Positions 34,278 to 42,813 of a DNA stretch of 64,000 nt are shown here, piece by piece. Position 1 is the stretch's first letter, and the number at the start of each line of letters is the position of its first letter. The stretch lies in contig NZ_JAMXSF010000003.1 of assembly GCF_024124545.1 (NCBI RefSeq), forward strand, positions 124,001-188,000, read 5' to 3'. Both the position numbers and the translations under genes were made by a program. The notes below the pieces were generated by a model, which saw nothing but the letters and a program-made list of their open reading frames with translations, made no database searches and was not told where the DNA came from. The DNA is from Pseudoalteromonas sp. XMcav2-N (lineage in GTDB: Bacteria > Pseudomonadota > Gammaproteobacteria > Enterobacterales > Alteromonadaceae).

Positions 34278-34805
34278 CTAGGCTTCATGTTTTTCGATGA
34301 TCAATATCACTTCACCAACTTTAAAACCCCACTTTATGATTTCTGTGCGATTGAATAATCGCTTTTCATTGACCAGATACATCCAGTCATCCAGGGTGAC
34401 TTCCAGTGGCTTGCCCTGATATTGGATCTCCAGCTGATATCGCCAGTACAAAGCAGACCCGGCGATTTCTCCCTGCGCCACACCAATAACGTCGCCTGCC
34501 GTACCTTGATAGCGATTGCCTGCGGTTTTTTCCAGCTGCCATACTCTCGTCGATTTCTCTCCATCGTCGAATCGAAACCACTCTTTTAACTCACCTTTAT
34601 TACCCTGCCAGTTACCTATCAGATCGGCCTCAAAGCGCCGGGTCAAATTACCACTGCGGTCCAGCACTATCCCATAGGCTGTCAGCTCTCCTTCAAAGAA
34701 TTGCTCCAATGCAAGTTCAGGCTTGGTATCACTGTAGTCCGCAATCGTTTTGCTGGTGCAACCACTCAATAGCAACATCAGCACAATAGTCGTTAGTAGT
34801 TTCAT
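34278..34805 (-). CDS. DUF3833 lipoprotein
   Basis: A 175-residue lipoprotein (MLLLSGC lipobox, Cys16). LEQFFEGELTAYGIVLDRSG and the rest match DUF3833, a beta-rich family. It is the last gene of the ECF-controlled operon, 6 bp after the chalcone-isomerase-like gene. In this setting it may act on or carry a modified lipid at the envelope; no function is established. Confidence 0.85.
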   Translation of the reverse strand: MKLLTTIVLMLLLSGCTSKTIADYSDTKPELALEQFFEGELTAYGIVLDRSGNLTRRFEADLIGNWQGNKGELKEWFRFDDGEKSTRVWQLEKTAGNRYQGTAGDVIGVAQGEIAGSALYWRYQLEIQYQGKPLEVTLDDWMYLVNEKRLFNRTEIIKWGFKVGEVILIIEKHEA

Positions 34806-34811
34806 TGTAAT

Positions 34812-35387
34812 TTACCTTTTCCCTATAAGCTGTTTTCTCAGCTTGGGCTCAGTGGTTTTTTCAGACAGCCAGATCCCCAAAAATGCAGGGCCAAAGGCAC
34901 TGTCATTAATCGCGCCCAGAAACCGAGCGGATTCTTTAAGTGCAGACTCTGAAAGAGATACTTTCAACGTCTCTGGTGCTTCAGGACGAAAGTAAAAACG
35001 GCTCTGTTGCTCTTTATCAACGACTAATATCAGTTGATTTCCTTTACGGATATCAGGCCAAAGTTGACCAAGCTGTCTGAGCCACTGTTCGCTGTTATCA
35101 AGCTTAAGTTTTTGTTTTTGCCATTGCTCTCGCGTTGCATCGACCAGCTCTTGCGCCTCAATGTCACGCTTGTAGGTCAATTTGAGTACTTGCGGAAACT
35201 CTGTTTCCTGATACCTCCCCCCTGATGTATAAAGCGCAGCGGAGTATATGTCCCAAAACAGATATCGTAATTCTGCAGTTCCACGTAGCTCAAGCGTTGG
35301 CAATTGCGTAGCAGTTGATGCCCCTGCCTGAGCCGCTACCAATATGGCAGCTGCCGTTATTAATTTTCGACCTAATCGACTAAACAT
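34812..35387 (-). CDS. chalcone-isomerase-like exported protein
   Basis: A 191-residue protein with a signal peptide (ITAAAILVAAQAGAST). LELRGTAELRYLFWDIYSAA and the later RFYFRPE match the chalcone-isomerase-like fold of bacteria, which in related proteins binds fatty acids. No catalytic role is proven. Its start overlaps the DUF2878 gene by 8 bp, so it is part of the same operon. Confidence 0.8.
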   Translation of the reverse strand: MFSRLGRKLITAAAILVAAQAGASTATQLPTLELRGTAELRYLFWDIYSAALYTSGGRYQETEFPQVLKLTYKRDIEAQELVDATREQWQKQKLKLDNSEQWLRQLGQLWPDIRKGNQLILVVDKEQQSRFYFRPEAPETLKVSLSESALKESARFLGAINDSAFGPAFLGIWLSEKTTEPKLRKQLIGKR

Positions 35388-35892
35388 GTTGAACCCCCGA
35401 TTGCGTATTCAGGCGTGTATTTAGGTAGACCACCAGGGGTAACACTATCGCCCACACAGCGGCGAACACTAAAAACACATTAATAAGAGACAGCGAACTG
35501 TTGAGAGCTCCCAGCTTGATACCGCCGATATAGCTCAGGGCACCAAATACCGCGCCTGTCATTGCCTGAACGCCCACATTGAAGCGCCCCAGCCAGCTAA
35601 GGCTATGATTCAGAGTTAACAGGAAATGCGCCCACAACAACGCTAACCACAATGGCAACCAAGGCTGACCATCAACAAAGGAGATAACACCAAGTGCTGC
35701 AAGCGTTTGGTCGACCACTAATCCCACAGGTAAAATCGTTAAACTGACCACATCTGCTTTTCGGCTAGGTGAAAGTGCAAAATGCAGAGCCATAATAACG
35801 ACTACCGCGATGACTGCCTGGTGAGTGAACAGTGCGCTAAGCCACCAGACAGATTGAAAAATGACAAGGTTAATTAGCCAGAAATTGCGCAT
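35380..35892 (-). CDS. DUF2878 membrane protein
   Basis: A 170-residue protein with five or six membrane helices, starting MRNFWLINLVIFQSVWWLS, a DUF2878 N-terminus. ATG 35892 is used; an earlier in-frame start would add 11 residues inside the cfa gene. It overlaps cfa by 23 bp and the chalcone-isomerase-like gene by 8 bp. Function unknown; it belongs to the lipid-modification operon. Confidence 0.8.
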   Translation of the reverse strand: MRNFWLINLVIFQSVWWLSALFTHQAVIAVVVIMALHFALSPSRKADVVSLTILPVGLVVDQTLAALGVISFVDGQPWLPLWLALLWAHFLLTLNHSLSWLGRFNVGVQAMTGAVFGALSYIGGIKLGALNSSLSLINVFLVFAAVWAIVLPLVVYLNTRLNTQSGVQHV

Positions 35893-37147
35893 CGTTGACC
35901 CCAACGTATCTGGGCTTACGGGCAACGAGATGATGTGTGCTGATCACTCGCTCAAGGAAGGCGCCCTCACAATACTGCAGATAAAAGAGCCATAGGCGCC
36001 TGAAGCGCTCGTCAAAACCGAAAGTACGGATCTGTTGCCAGTTTTGCTCGAACTGCAACCGCCAGCGCTTGAGTGTCTGCGCATAATGCAAGCCAATGTC
36101 GTCGATGTCACGCACAACCATATTTGTTTGAGTACCCAGATGCGCAGACATCACCGCAACTGACGGAAGACAACCACCAGGAAAAATATAGCGTTGAATA
36201 AAGTCAACGTTGTTTCGATAGTGGTCATAGCGCCCATCTGAAATGGTGATAGCCTGAAGCAACATTAAGCCGTCATCTTTTAGCAAACTACTACACTTGG
36301 CAAAAAAACCCGCCATATAACTATGTCCAACTGCTTCTATCATCTCAATAGACACCAGTTTATCGAACTCGCCTTCCAGCAACCGGTAATCCTGCTTCAA
36401 CAAAGTAACCTGCGTTTCCAGGCCGGCAGTTTTAATTCGTTGTGCGGTAAAGTCGTGCTGGGCATCTGATATGGTAGTGGTTGTAACTTTACAGCCGTAA
36501 TTTTGCGCTGCAAATATGGCCAGTGCGCCCCAGCCAGTGCCAATTTCCAACAGATGGTCATCAGGACTCAGCTCAAGCTTGTCACAAATGACCTTCAGTT
36601 TGTTGTGCTGGGCCTGTTCAAGCGGTTGATCCAATGTCTCAAACACAGCACTGGAGTACATCATGGTCGGATCCAGGAAAGCCTGGTACAAATCGTTGCT
36701 CAAATCATAATGGGCAAGAATATTTTGCTTGGAGCCTGATTCACTGTTGCGATTGCCAAAGTGAAATACCTTATTTTTAAGCGCAGTAAGCCAAGACATT
36801 TTCCCCTCTAGCTCGTCTAACTGAGACTGAGCGCAGGCAAATATACGGATCACCTTAGTCAGCTCCGGAGTGGCCCATTTTCCATCGATAAAAGCCTCAG
36901 CCGCACCTATTCCCCCTCCTTTGAGCACGTCAATATAAAAGCTGGGATCGCTCACGAAGATGGTCGCCTGGAGCCGTGGTTGCATCGCACCCAGTAACAC
37001 TTTCTCGCTTCCTTCTATGATCTCTAGCCGATCATGCTCGAGATTTTTCAGTAGCTTAAAAATGAACGCTCTGGCTTTATTAATCATCAACTGGCGCCAC
37101 CAAGATACAGTGGCAGGCTTAGAGATGGTTTGGCTATTTTGTTCCAT
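35870..37147 (-). CDS. cfa: cyclopropane-fatty-acyl-phospholipid synthase family methyltransferase
   Basis: A 425-residue SAM-dependent enzyme. The SAM site is LLEIGTGWGALAIFAAQNYG (about 199-218), preceded by ILAHYDLSNDLYQAFLDP and followed by IEMIEAVG, all typical of Cfa. Such enzymes add a methylene to lipid double bonds, or methylate unsaturated acyl chains in furan-fatty-acid pathways. It follows DUF1365 by 3 bp. In Rhodobacter an orthologous gene is in the singlet-oxygen sigma-E regulon, as here. Confidence 0.92.
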   Translation of the reverse strand: MEQNSQTISKPATVSWWRQLMINKARAFIFKLLKNLEHDRLEIIEGSEKVLLGAMQPRLQATIFVSDPSFYIDVLKGGGIGAAEAFIDGKWATPELTKVIRIFACAQSQLDELEGKMSWLTALKNKVFHFGNRNSESGSKQNILAHYDLSNDLYQAFLDPTMMYSSAVFETLDQPLEQAQHNKLKVICDKLELSPDDHLLEIGTGWGALAIFAAQNYGCKVTTTTISDAQHDFTAQRIKTAGLETQVTLLKQDYRLLEGEFDKLVSIEMIEAVGHSYMAGFFAKCSSLLKDDGLMLLQAITISDGRYDHYRNNVDFIQRYIFPGGCLPSVAVMSAHLGTQTNMVVRDIDDIGLHYAQTLKRWRLQFEQNWQQIRTFGFDERFRRLWLFYLQYCEGAFLERVISTHHLVARKPRYVGVNDAQFLAN

Positions 37148-37150
37148 GTA

Positions 37151-37960
37151 TCACTTCGCTTTATTACAGTTAGAATGCGTTTCAGGGTGCGGTATGAAAG
37201 GTACACGCTTCACCCAAAGTTTGAGTGCCTGCCAGTAAATCGCCAGGCATATTTTCAATGTCATAGAGGGCAAACACAGGCCCAGACCCAACAGGCTTTT
37301 AACCGACAAGGGTGTTGACTTGAGTGCCATGGTGGCATCAAACAGCTTGTCGTCTTGTAAAGCGCCCTTTTGCTTGTACTCATGTTCGGCCGTAGCGTGG
37401 TTTTCTATGTGCACAAGTAATCGCCCCGACCCTTGTGCTGGCGGTGCACTAACACGCCACAAATACTGCATATCCAGAGTCATAAATGGCGACACATGAA
37501 ATACCTTGTCGGTTCTGTGTGCCTGACTGATATCGACCAGATAATAATGTCGCTGATTCCAGGGGGTATTGCTTACTTCTGCCAGCATCAGGTTACACTT
37601 GCCCTGCTCGTCGTAACAAAAGTACACATTAAGCGGGCTGAAATATAATCCCAGACAACGCCCCTGAACCAGTGCTTTTACGCGACCTCCGGGCCATTGC
37701 CCGCCAAGCTCTATGACTTTGTTTTTTATACGTTGTTGCAGTGTGCCGGGATCACCTTTGAGATAGTCTTGTTGGCAAAAACGAATGGGCCGATACCACT
37801 GGGGACCAATGAGTCCTCTGCCTTTTTGCACAAAGGTGTCTTCATCCAGATCCAGGCACAGCATATAAAGGCGATAGGAAAAGCCATGAGGCACAGGAGC
37901 AAAGCGCCGATGCCTGACCTGGCCTACATATAAGGGCGAACTGTGCTGCGAGTCACTCAT
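37151..37960 (-). CDS. DUF1365 protein
   Basis: A 269-residue protein of DUF1365: [20 protein letters not shown] at the N-terminus, [20 protein letters not shown] and [15 protein letters not shown]. It usually sits between a flavin amine oxidase and a Cfa-type enzyme, as in this operon, and is thought to take part in lipid modification. Its ATG overlaps the amine oxidase stop by one base. Confidence 0.92.
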   Translation of the reverse strand: MSDSQHSSPLYVGQVRHRRFAPVPHGFSYRLYMLCLDLDEDTFVQKGRGLIGPQWYRPIRFCQQDYLKGDPGTLQQRIKNKVIELGGQWPGGRVKALVQGRCLGLYFSPLNVYFCYDEQGKCNLMLAEVSNTPWNQRHYYLVDISQAHRTDKVFHVSPFMTLDMQYLWRVSAPPAQGSGRLLVHIENHATAEHEYKQKGALQDDKLFDATMALKSTPLSVKSLLGLGLCLPSMTLKICLAIYWQALKLWVKRVPFIPHPETHSNCNKAK

Positions 37961-39213
37961 TACAGGTCATCCAGGCTAATGCCGAACCGTGCTGCTACAT
38001 CAACCGCACTGCGCACGCCGTCTTCGTGAAAACCGTTGTACCAATAGGCGCCCGCAAAATGAGTATGCTGAAGTCCACAAATTTCCTTGCGACGCTGTTG
38101 GGCCGCCATGCTCTGAGTATTAAATACCGGATGCGCGTATTGATATTGACCGATCACCTTGTCTTCATCGATTGGCTGGTTCAGCGTCACACAAAAGGTG
38201 CATGGTGCCTCGATACCCTGCAATATATTCATATTGTATGTTACTGCCGCAGGGCGGGATTCATTGTTGTCGAGCAAGTAGTTCCAGGCAGCCCAGGCTA
38301 GACGACGCTTCGGCAGCAAGTCCGTATCAGTATGTAAAATCACGCTGTTTTTTGAGTAAGGAATAGCCGAGAGCACACTGCTTTCTTCTGCGCTGGCATC
38401 GCCGAGTAAGTTGAGCGCCTGATCGCTATGACAGGCCAGTACCACCTCATCAAATTCACTGACAGTATCAGCAAAGTGCAACTGAACACGGCCGTTTTCT
38501 CGGGTCACTTTTTTGATGTCTGCATCAAGATGGATATTGGCCTCCAGGCCACTTAACAGCGGCGCAATATACTGCTTGGAGCCACCTGGGATCACATACC
38601 ACTGGGGCCTGTCGCTGATATTGAGTAAGCCGTGATGATAAAAAAAGCGGACAAAAAATTTGAGCTCGAATTCCTTCATTTTCTGTAAGCTGGTAGACCA
38701 GATAGCAGCACCCATCGGCAAAATATAATGTTCAGCAAAAAATTCGCTGAAGTTTTGCTCGTCAAGAAAACTACCCAGTGTTTCGTTCGCAGAAAAATCA
38801 TCATCCGCGAAGCGCTGTTTGGCCGTTTTATTGAAGCGTACGATTTCGCGGATCAGGCGCCAAAATTTAGGGCGAACTAAGTTACGCCGTTGGGCGAACA
38901 AGGTATTAAGGTCGTGACCGTTGTATTCCAACCCGGTGTCTTTATTGTGCACACTGAAACTCATTTCAGTGGCCTTGCCCTGGATCCCCAGCTTGTCCAT
39001 CAATTTAATAAAGTTTGGATAAGTTCGGTCGTTATAAACAATAAACCCGGTATCAACCTGATAGGTTTGGCCCTGGTACTCAACCTCTTTTGTGGCAGTA
39101 TGGCCACCAAGGCGGTCTCTTTTTTCAAACAAATGTACATTGTGTTGGGTACTGAGCAAACGTGCACAGACCATACCTGAAACGCCACTACCAATGACGG
39201 CTATTTTTTTCAT
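37960..39213 (-). CDS. FAD-dependent amine-oxidase-like protein
   Basis: A 417-residue flavoprotein starting [20 protein letters not shown], the dinucleotide fold, followed by [13 protein letters not shown]. It is the NAD(P)/FAD-binding, phytoene-desaturase-like type linked to DUF1365 and Cfa, and may oxidise an acyl chain. ATG 39213 is chosen because it forms a 4-bp ATGA overlap with the SDR stop; longer starts lie inside the SDR gene. Confidence 0.9.
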   Translation of the reverse strand: MKKIAVIGSGVSGMVCARLLSTQHNVHLFEKRDRLGGHTATKEVEYQGQTYQVDTGFIVYNDRTYPNFIKLMDKLGIQGKATEMSFSVHNKDTGLEYNGHDLNTLFAQRRNLVRPKFWRLIREIVRFNKTAKQRFADDDFSANETLGSFLDEQNFSEFFAEHYILPMGAAIWSTSLQKMKEFELKFFVRFFYHHGLLNISDRPQWYVIPGGSKQYIAPLLSGLEANIHLDADIKKVTRENGRVQLHFADTVSEFDEVVLACHSDQALNLLGDASAEESSVLSAIPYSKNSVILHTDTDLLPKRRLAWAAWNYLLDNNESRPAAVTYNMNILQGIEAPCTFCVTLNQPIDEDKVIGQYQYAHPVFNTQSMAAQQRRKEICGLQHTHFAGAYWYNGFHEDGVRSAVDVAARFGISLDDL

Positions 39214-39935
39214 CTTTTTATCCATTTTGCCGCAACATGTCGCCAAACGTTATGCGGCAACCAACCAAAAAATTTAAGCAGGTAGGTAAACCTGCGAGGA
39301 AAGTGAATATCAAACTGTTTGTTTTCTACCCCTTGAAAGATACGCTCCGCGGCTTGTTCGCTGGTTATCTGACAAGGCATTGGAAAGTCGTTTTTTTGTG
39401 TTAGCGGGGTATCAACAAAGCCGGGGTGTACGACGCTGACCTGAATGCCATTTCCGGCCAAATCCACATCGAGTGTCTTAGCAAGATAGGTAAGCCCCGA
39501 TTTTGAAGCACCGTAAGCCTCAGCACGAGGTAAAGGCAGGAAACTTGCCGATGAACTGACAAACACCAAAAAAGAAGGAGCACGTAGCTTGCCAAGCCAG
39601 GCATCCAGACAGTAGCCGACTGAGATTAGGTTAACGCGGATGATCCGCTCGAACAGTTCAGAATCGAATTGTTTCGCGTCGTCTATGTATTCACAGCCAC
39701 CGGCGTTAAGGATAATCCCATTCAGGTGTGGCAGTTTGTCTGCCACATCAAAAATGGCAGCCTTATCATTAAGGTCAAAACATACATGTCGGACTTGTTC
39801 AGATTCAGGCAGAACCGATTGAAGTTTTTCTTTACTACGACCACACACATGCACTTTGTAGCCAGCATTAAGATAGCGTCTGGCGAGGGCGAGCCCTATT
39901 CCGGAACTTGCACCCGTTATCAAAATTTCGGGCAT
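39210..39935 (-). CDS. short-chain dehydrogenase/reductase
   Basis: A 241-residue SDR: the NAD(P) motif TGASSGIGLA at residues 7-16, NAG at about 97-99, a Ser, and the YxxxK active site in AEAYGASKSGL. It reduces or oxidises a carbonyl/alcohol; within this operon the substrate may be an acyl-lipid intermediate. Good ribosome site AAGGAGCACAGGC. It overlaps the SnoaL-like gene by 16 bp and the amine oxidase gene by 4 bp. Confidence 0.92.
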   Translation of the reverse strand: MPEILITGASSGIGLALARRYLNAGYKVHVCGRSKEKLQSVLPESEQVRHVCFDLNDKAAIFDVADKLPHLNGIILNAGGCEYIDDAKQFDSELFERIIRVNLISVGYCLDAWLGKLRAPSFLVFVSSSASFLPLPRAEAYGASKSGLTYLAKTLDVDLAGNGIQVSVVHPGFVDTPLTQKNDFPMPCQITSEQAAERIFQGVENKQFDIHFPRRFTYLLKFFGWLPHNVWRHVAAKWIKR

Positions 39936-40405
39936 GCCTGTGCTCCTTTGTTGTTTACACCGCTGGTTTGCTCACCAGAAATACGGGCTTTGAGCCAACG
40001 TACACCCACTCCCATCAATGGGATATGTTCGTACAGCAAGCTGCCTGCATCGAAGTAATCTCGATGTAGAATCACTTTGCCGTCCTGTATTTTTAGGTAA
40101 GAATGGCCTTCTACGCTTATTTCCCGGCCTTTTCCCAACCGGTTATGCCGATAGCGCATGGTCCAGTAAAGCGCGGCCTGGTCGCCTTGCGACAGACTAT
40201 GGTGAATATCAAACTGACAGCTGATCACATTGCTGTACATATCGGAAAAGTATGTGCTGAGGTTGCTCAGTCCATTAATGCCATGTAGCGGATCGCTAAA
40301 CTGGATATCTTGGTGATAAATTTCTTCCAGCAAGTGCAAGGTTTCTTTGTCCAGCTTATTGTAAATCCTTACAAAGTTACTTAGCCAGTCTGGTTGTTCG
40401 GTCAT
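39920..40405 (-). CDS. SnoaL/NTF2-like protein, first gene of the sigma-controlled operon
   Basis: A 161-residue NTF2-fold protein (YHQDIQFSDPLHGINGLSNL, then YWTMRYRHNRLGKGREISVE, with HSYLKIQDGKV). Such proteins act as isomerases, hydratases or binding pockets. It is the first gene of the operon: a promoter element TGATCT-N16-CGTATAAC lies at 40434-40463, just upstream. AAAGGACAAAG precedes the ATG at 40405. Confidence 0.85.
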   Translation of the reverse strand: MTEQPDWLSNFVRIYNKLDKETLHLLEEIYHQDIQFSDPLHGINGLSNLSTYFSDMYSNVISCQFDIHHSLSQGDQAALYWTMRYRHNRLGKGREISVEGHSYLKIQDGKVILHRDYFDAGSLLYEHIPLMGVGVRWLKARISGEQTSGVNNKGAQACPKF

Positions 40406-40433
40406 TACTTTGTCCTTTTTGATACTATGCCTT

Positions 40434-40463
40434 GTTATACGGGGTCAGACTGACATCAGATCA
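40434..40463 (-). promoter_or_regulatory. ECF11 sigma-factor promoter, lipid operon
   Basis: On the minus strand, TGATCT and CGTATAAC are separated by 16 bp. It has the same elements and exact spacing as at 42014 and 42668, and fits the TGATC-type -35 known for ChrR-partnered ECF11 sigma factors. The -10-like element ends 29 bp before the SnoaL-like start. Confidence 0.85.
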
Positions 40464-40586
40464 AACTCTCTGAGTCTGGGGTAACCTTTTACGCTGATAC
40501 CGGCTGATATCAAATGGACGCACAAGTTACTCCTAGAACATTAGCAGCTTTTCTGATAAAGCGCTTGAAATCAGCACCCTATAAAT

Positions 40587-40615
40587 GAAAAAAGCACAAA
40601 GGCTGGCTTTGTGCT
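40587..40615 (-). terminator. Rho-independent terminator of rpoE-chrR
   Basis: AGCACAAAG-N5-CTTTGTGCT with a T run on the minus strand: a canonical terminator 40 bp past the chrR stop. It separates the sigma genes from the lipid operon, which therefore needs its own promoter. Confidence 0.85.
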
Positions 40616-40654
40616 CAAGTCGAAGGAGGAATTAAAATAAGACTTAATGCTGAT

Positions 40655-41305
40655 TTAGTAGACCAACTTACCTATGGGGTTAAACAATTGGCTCAGGCCC
40701 TGGCTAAAGTGCAACGCATCGTCGGCAAGTGTAAAGCACAAGCAAGACTCAGTCGCAACAGGTGAATGTTCATGGCTACCATCTAGCATAATAAAGTCGC
40801 CCGGAACGTAACTGTCCATTTCATCTTTGAATGTACCGGAAAGCAGTAATGTCAGCTCAAAGCCCTTGTGGGTATGCTGAGGTACACTGCCGCCCTTTTC
40901 AATGTGCAACAAACTGGCATGCAGCTTACCGTCGCCCAGATTGAGCCGTGAGCGAGAAAGCTTGCCCAACTTCAACCAACCACTCAATCCAACATTCTGC
41001 AGACTGGATGGCAACACAAATTGCTCTCCTTTCACTTCAATTTCAAGAGGTGCAGAAGCAGGCTGGTCTGTAAACTGCGTGTCTTCTGTAATCTGAGCGA
41101 TTAAATCGTCCCAGTTTTCGTCACCTTGCAGCTCCATATCTTCACCAGCAAAGCTATGCGCACAGCTTGCTTCAAACTGACTAGTCAGCTGCTGGCATTG
41201 CGGGCACATAGCCACGTGCATACTCACAGCCACACTGAGTGACGCGCACAGTTCTCCCTGAACATAAGATTGAAGAATGTGTTCGGATGGGTGGTATTTA
41301 ATCAT
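40655..41305 (-). CDS. chrR: ChrR-type zinc anti-sigma factor with cupin domain
   Basis: A 216-residue anti-sigma factor. The N-terminal zinc-binding domain has HPSEH and MHVAMCPQC (HxxxCxxC); the C-terminal cupin has VPQHTHKGFELTLLLSGTFK and GSHEHSP metal ligands. In Rhodobacter, ChrR holds sigma-E until singlet oxygen frees it; the same is likely here. It overlaps the sigma gene by 8 bp, so it is translated with it. Confidence 0.93.
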   Translation of the reverse strand: MIKYHPSEHILQSYVQGELCASLSVAVSMHVAMCPQCQQLTSQFEASCAHSFAGEDMELQGDENWDDLIAQITEDTQFTDQPASAPLEIEVKGEQFVLPSSLQNVGLSGWLKLGKLSRSRLNLGDGKLHASLLHIEKGGSVPQHTHKGFELTLLLSGTFKDEMDSYVPGDFIMLDGSHEHSPVATESCLCFTLADDALHFSQGLSQLFNPIGKLVY

Positions 41306-41975
41306 GGTGCTCCCCCATATGTGCTTTCAGTTTGCCCAATGCCAGTCTCAGCCGGGATTTTACGGTGCCCAAAGGTATACCAAGTTGATTTGCCAGCTCT
41401 TCCTGACTCAACTCCTGAAAATAAATGCCTTTCACTACATTTTTTTGTTCTTCAGGTAGCTTTTCTACATACTCTACGAGCTGCCTGTCCAACAAATGAT
41501 CGGAAAATTCGGCACTGTCATCGCGCTCATTGCTATGTTGCTGCCAGATGTCCTCACTAAGATTGTCCTCGCGGTTGGTCTGCATCTTTCTCAGCATATC
41601 GAATGACTGATTCCGAACCAGAGTATAAATCCAAGTGGTTACAGCGCCTTTTTCGGCATTAAACAAATGGGCTTTTCGCCACACGTTAGCCATGCTCTCC
41701 TGAAGTAGCTCCTGTGCCTGACTTGCATCGCCAAAGCGTTGGCGACCCAGGTGCAACACCTTGGGTGCAAACCACTTGAATAAACAGGCGAATGCTTTTC
41801 TGTCCCTTTGTTTGGCAATGCGGTGCATCCAGTCGCACAACTGCGCCTGTTGCTCGGGACTGAGCAGGCGTTGCTCCGAAGTTTGTGTAGCAGCAACGTC
41901 TTTCATAACTGACCCCTGTGGCGTTTCGGTACTTTGCTGACGGCTTTTTTCTATCATTAGCTCACATCCATACAT
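41298..41975 (-). CDS. rpoE: ECF11-type RNA polymerase sigma factor (RpoE)
   Basis: A sigma-70 ECF factor of about 225 residues. Region 2 is DASQAQELLQESMANVWRK to VTTWIYTLVRNQSFDMLRK; region 4 is LSQEELANQLGIPLGTVKSR. The start may be ATG 41975, 41957 or 41906; the last two have fair ribosome sites. It is coupled to chrR. A TGATCC-N16-CGTATAAC promoter lies at 42014, so it likely activates itself in response to singlet oxygen or related photo-oxidative stress. Confidence 0.93.
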   Translation of the reverse strand: MYGCELMIEKSRQQSTETPQGSVMKDVAATQTSEQRLLSPEQQAQLCDWMHRIAKQRDRKAFACLFKWFAPKVLHLGRQRFGDASQAQELLQESMANVWRKAHLFNAEKGAVTTWIYTLVRNQSFDMLRKMQTNREDNLSEDIWQQHSNERDDSAEFSDHLLDRQLVEYVEKLPEEQKNVVKGIYFQELSQEELANQLGIPLGTVKSRLRLALGKLKAHMGEHHD

Positions 41976-42013
41976 AATGGAAGTTTAAAAACGAATTTTT
42001 TATTTCTATACAC

Positions 42014-42043
42014 GTTATACGTCGAACAAATAGATGTGGATCA
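42014..42043 (-). promoter_or_regulatory. ECF11 sigma-factor promoter, rpoE-chrR
   Basis: On the minus strand, TGATCC-N16-CGTATAAC lies 38 bp before the longest rpoE reading frame. It indicates autoregulation. The LON gene ends only 19 bp upstream, so read-through from the LON promoter can also feed rpoE. Confidence 0.87.
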
Positions 42044-42061
42044 CACATGCTGACGAATATA

Positions 42062-42637
42062 TCAGTCGTCCTGACCCGTTAAAATGGTATCAAGGAATTT
42101 CAGTGCCTGAGGCAATGTGCCTGGCTCGCAAAAGCCCTCTTTATGCTCCGGAGAAAACGGTAAAATCTCCAAAAAACGTCCGGCTACCCATGCAGCATCT
42201 TCAAATCGGGGTTCCGGGTATAACGCAGCCAGTTCGGGGTTTTGTTTGAATATACGCAGCAGCTCATCGCTAATGTGTTGATATCTGGGTGCCAGTTCAG
42301 AGCACGACCAGTGTGGTCTTACATCAAAGCGAGCTTGGCGTAATCCGTCAGCGTCCATCCAGACTTCGGTCACATCCAGCAAACCCTTAGAACGTACGTC
42401 GATGGTTAGAATATCATCTTCCGCGGAGCCGAAATCAATGATTTCCACCCAACTTGCCCATGGTGCAGTCTGAAATTCAGTCGCAGACTTGTACAAGCTA
42501 AGTGCAAAGTGACGGTCATCGCCCGCTTCTTTCACCATACGCAAATATTTTTGCTCGAAGATCCGCAACCGAGTGACGCCACCGGGCAGGAGAAATACGG
42601 GTAGTGGAAAAAGTGCCATTTGCACGCTTTGCATCAT
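42062..42637 (-). CDS. LON substrate-binding-domain protein
   Basis: A 191-residue stand-alone LON N-terminal-type domain: MALFPLPVFLLPGGVTRLRI near the start, FEQKYLRMV and VGRFLEILP-like WVAGRFLEILPF near the end. No AAA or protease domain is attached. It binds peptides or proteins; function unknown. ATG 42619 is an alternative start. Its promoter element (42668-42697) matches those of rpoE and the lipid operon, so it belongs to the same regulon. Confidence 0.82.
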   Translation of the reverse strand: MMQSVQMALFPLPVFLLPGGVTRLRIFEQKYLRMVKEAGDDRHFALSLYKSATEFQTAPWASWVEIIDFGSAEDDILTIDVRSKGLLDVTEVWMDADGLRQARFDVRPHWSCSELAPRYQHISDELLRIFKQNPELAALYPEPRFEDAAWVAGRFLEILPFSPEHKEGFCEPGTLPQALKFLDTILTGQDD

Positions 42638-42667
42638 AAAATCAGGCCAAACAGTTAAATCTGACTT

Positions 42668-42697
42668 GTAATACGTATAAGCGATTTACCCGGATCA
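42668..42697 (-). promoter_or_regulatory. ECF11 sigma-factor promoter, LON gene
   Basis: On the minus strand, TGATCC-N16-CGTATTAC differs by one base from the rpoE promoter and keeps the 16-bp spacer. It ends 31 bp before the first ATG of the LON gene. Confidence 0.8.
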
Positions 42698-42756
42698 ACG
42701 AAAATCTATCTCGCTAAGCCAGTACGTGCTTTTTTGGTTTTTTATCGGCGGGAGCA

Positions 42757-42785
42757 TTAAAAAAGGGCCGTAAAGGCCCTTTACA
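42757..42785 (-). terminator. Rho-independent terminator of the bkd operon
   Basis: AAAGGGCC-N5-GGCCCTTT followed by a T run on the minus strand, 30 bp beyond the bkdB stop. Confidence 0.88.
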
Positions 42786-42813
42786 ACAAGTAAGAAACTA
42801 GCAAAAGCAATGA

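Noticed and set aside
40623..40629. Strong AAGGAGG on the plus strand
   Set aside because: No start codon at proper distance and no open frame after it; likely chance.
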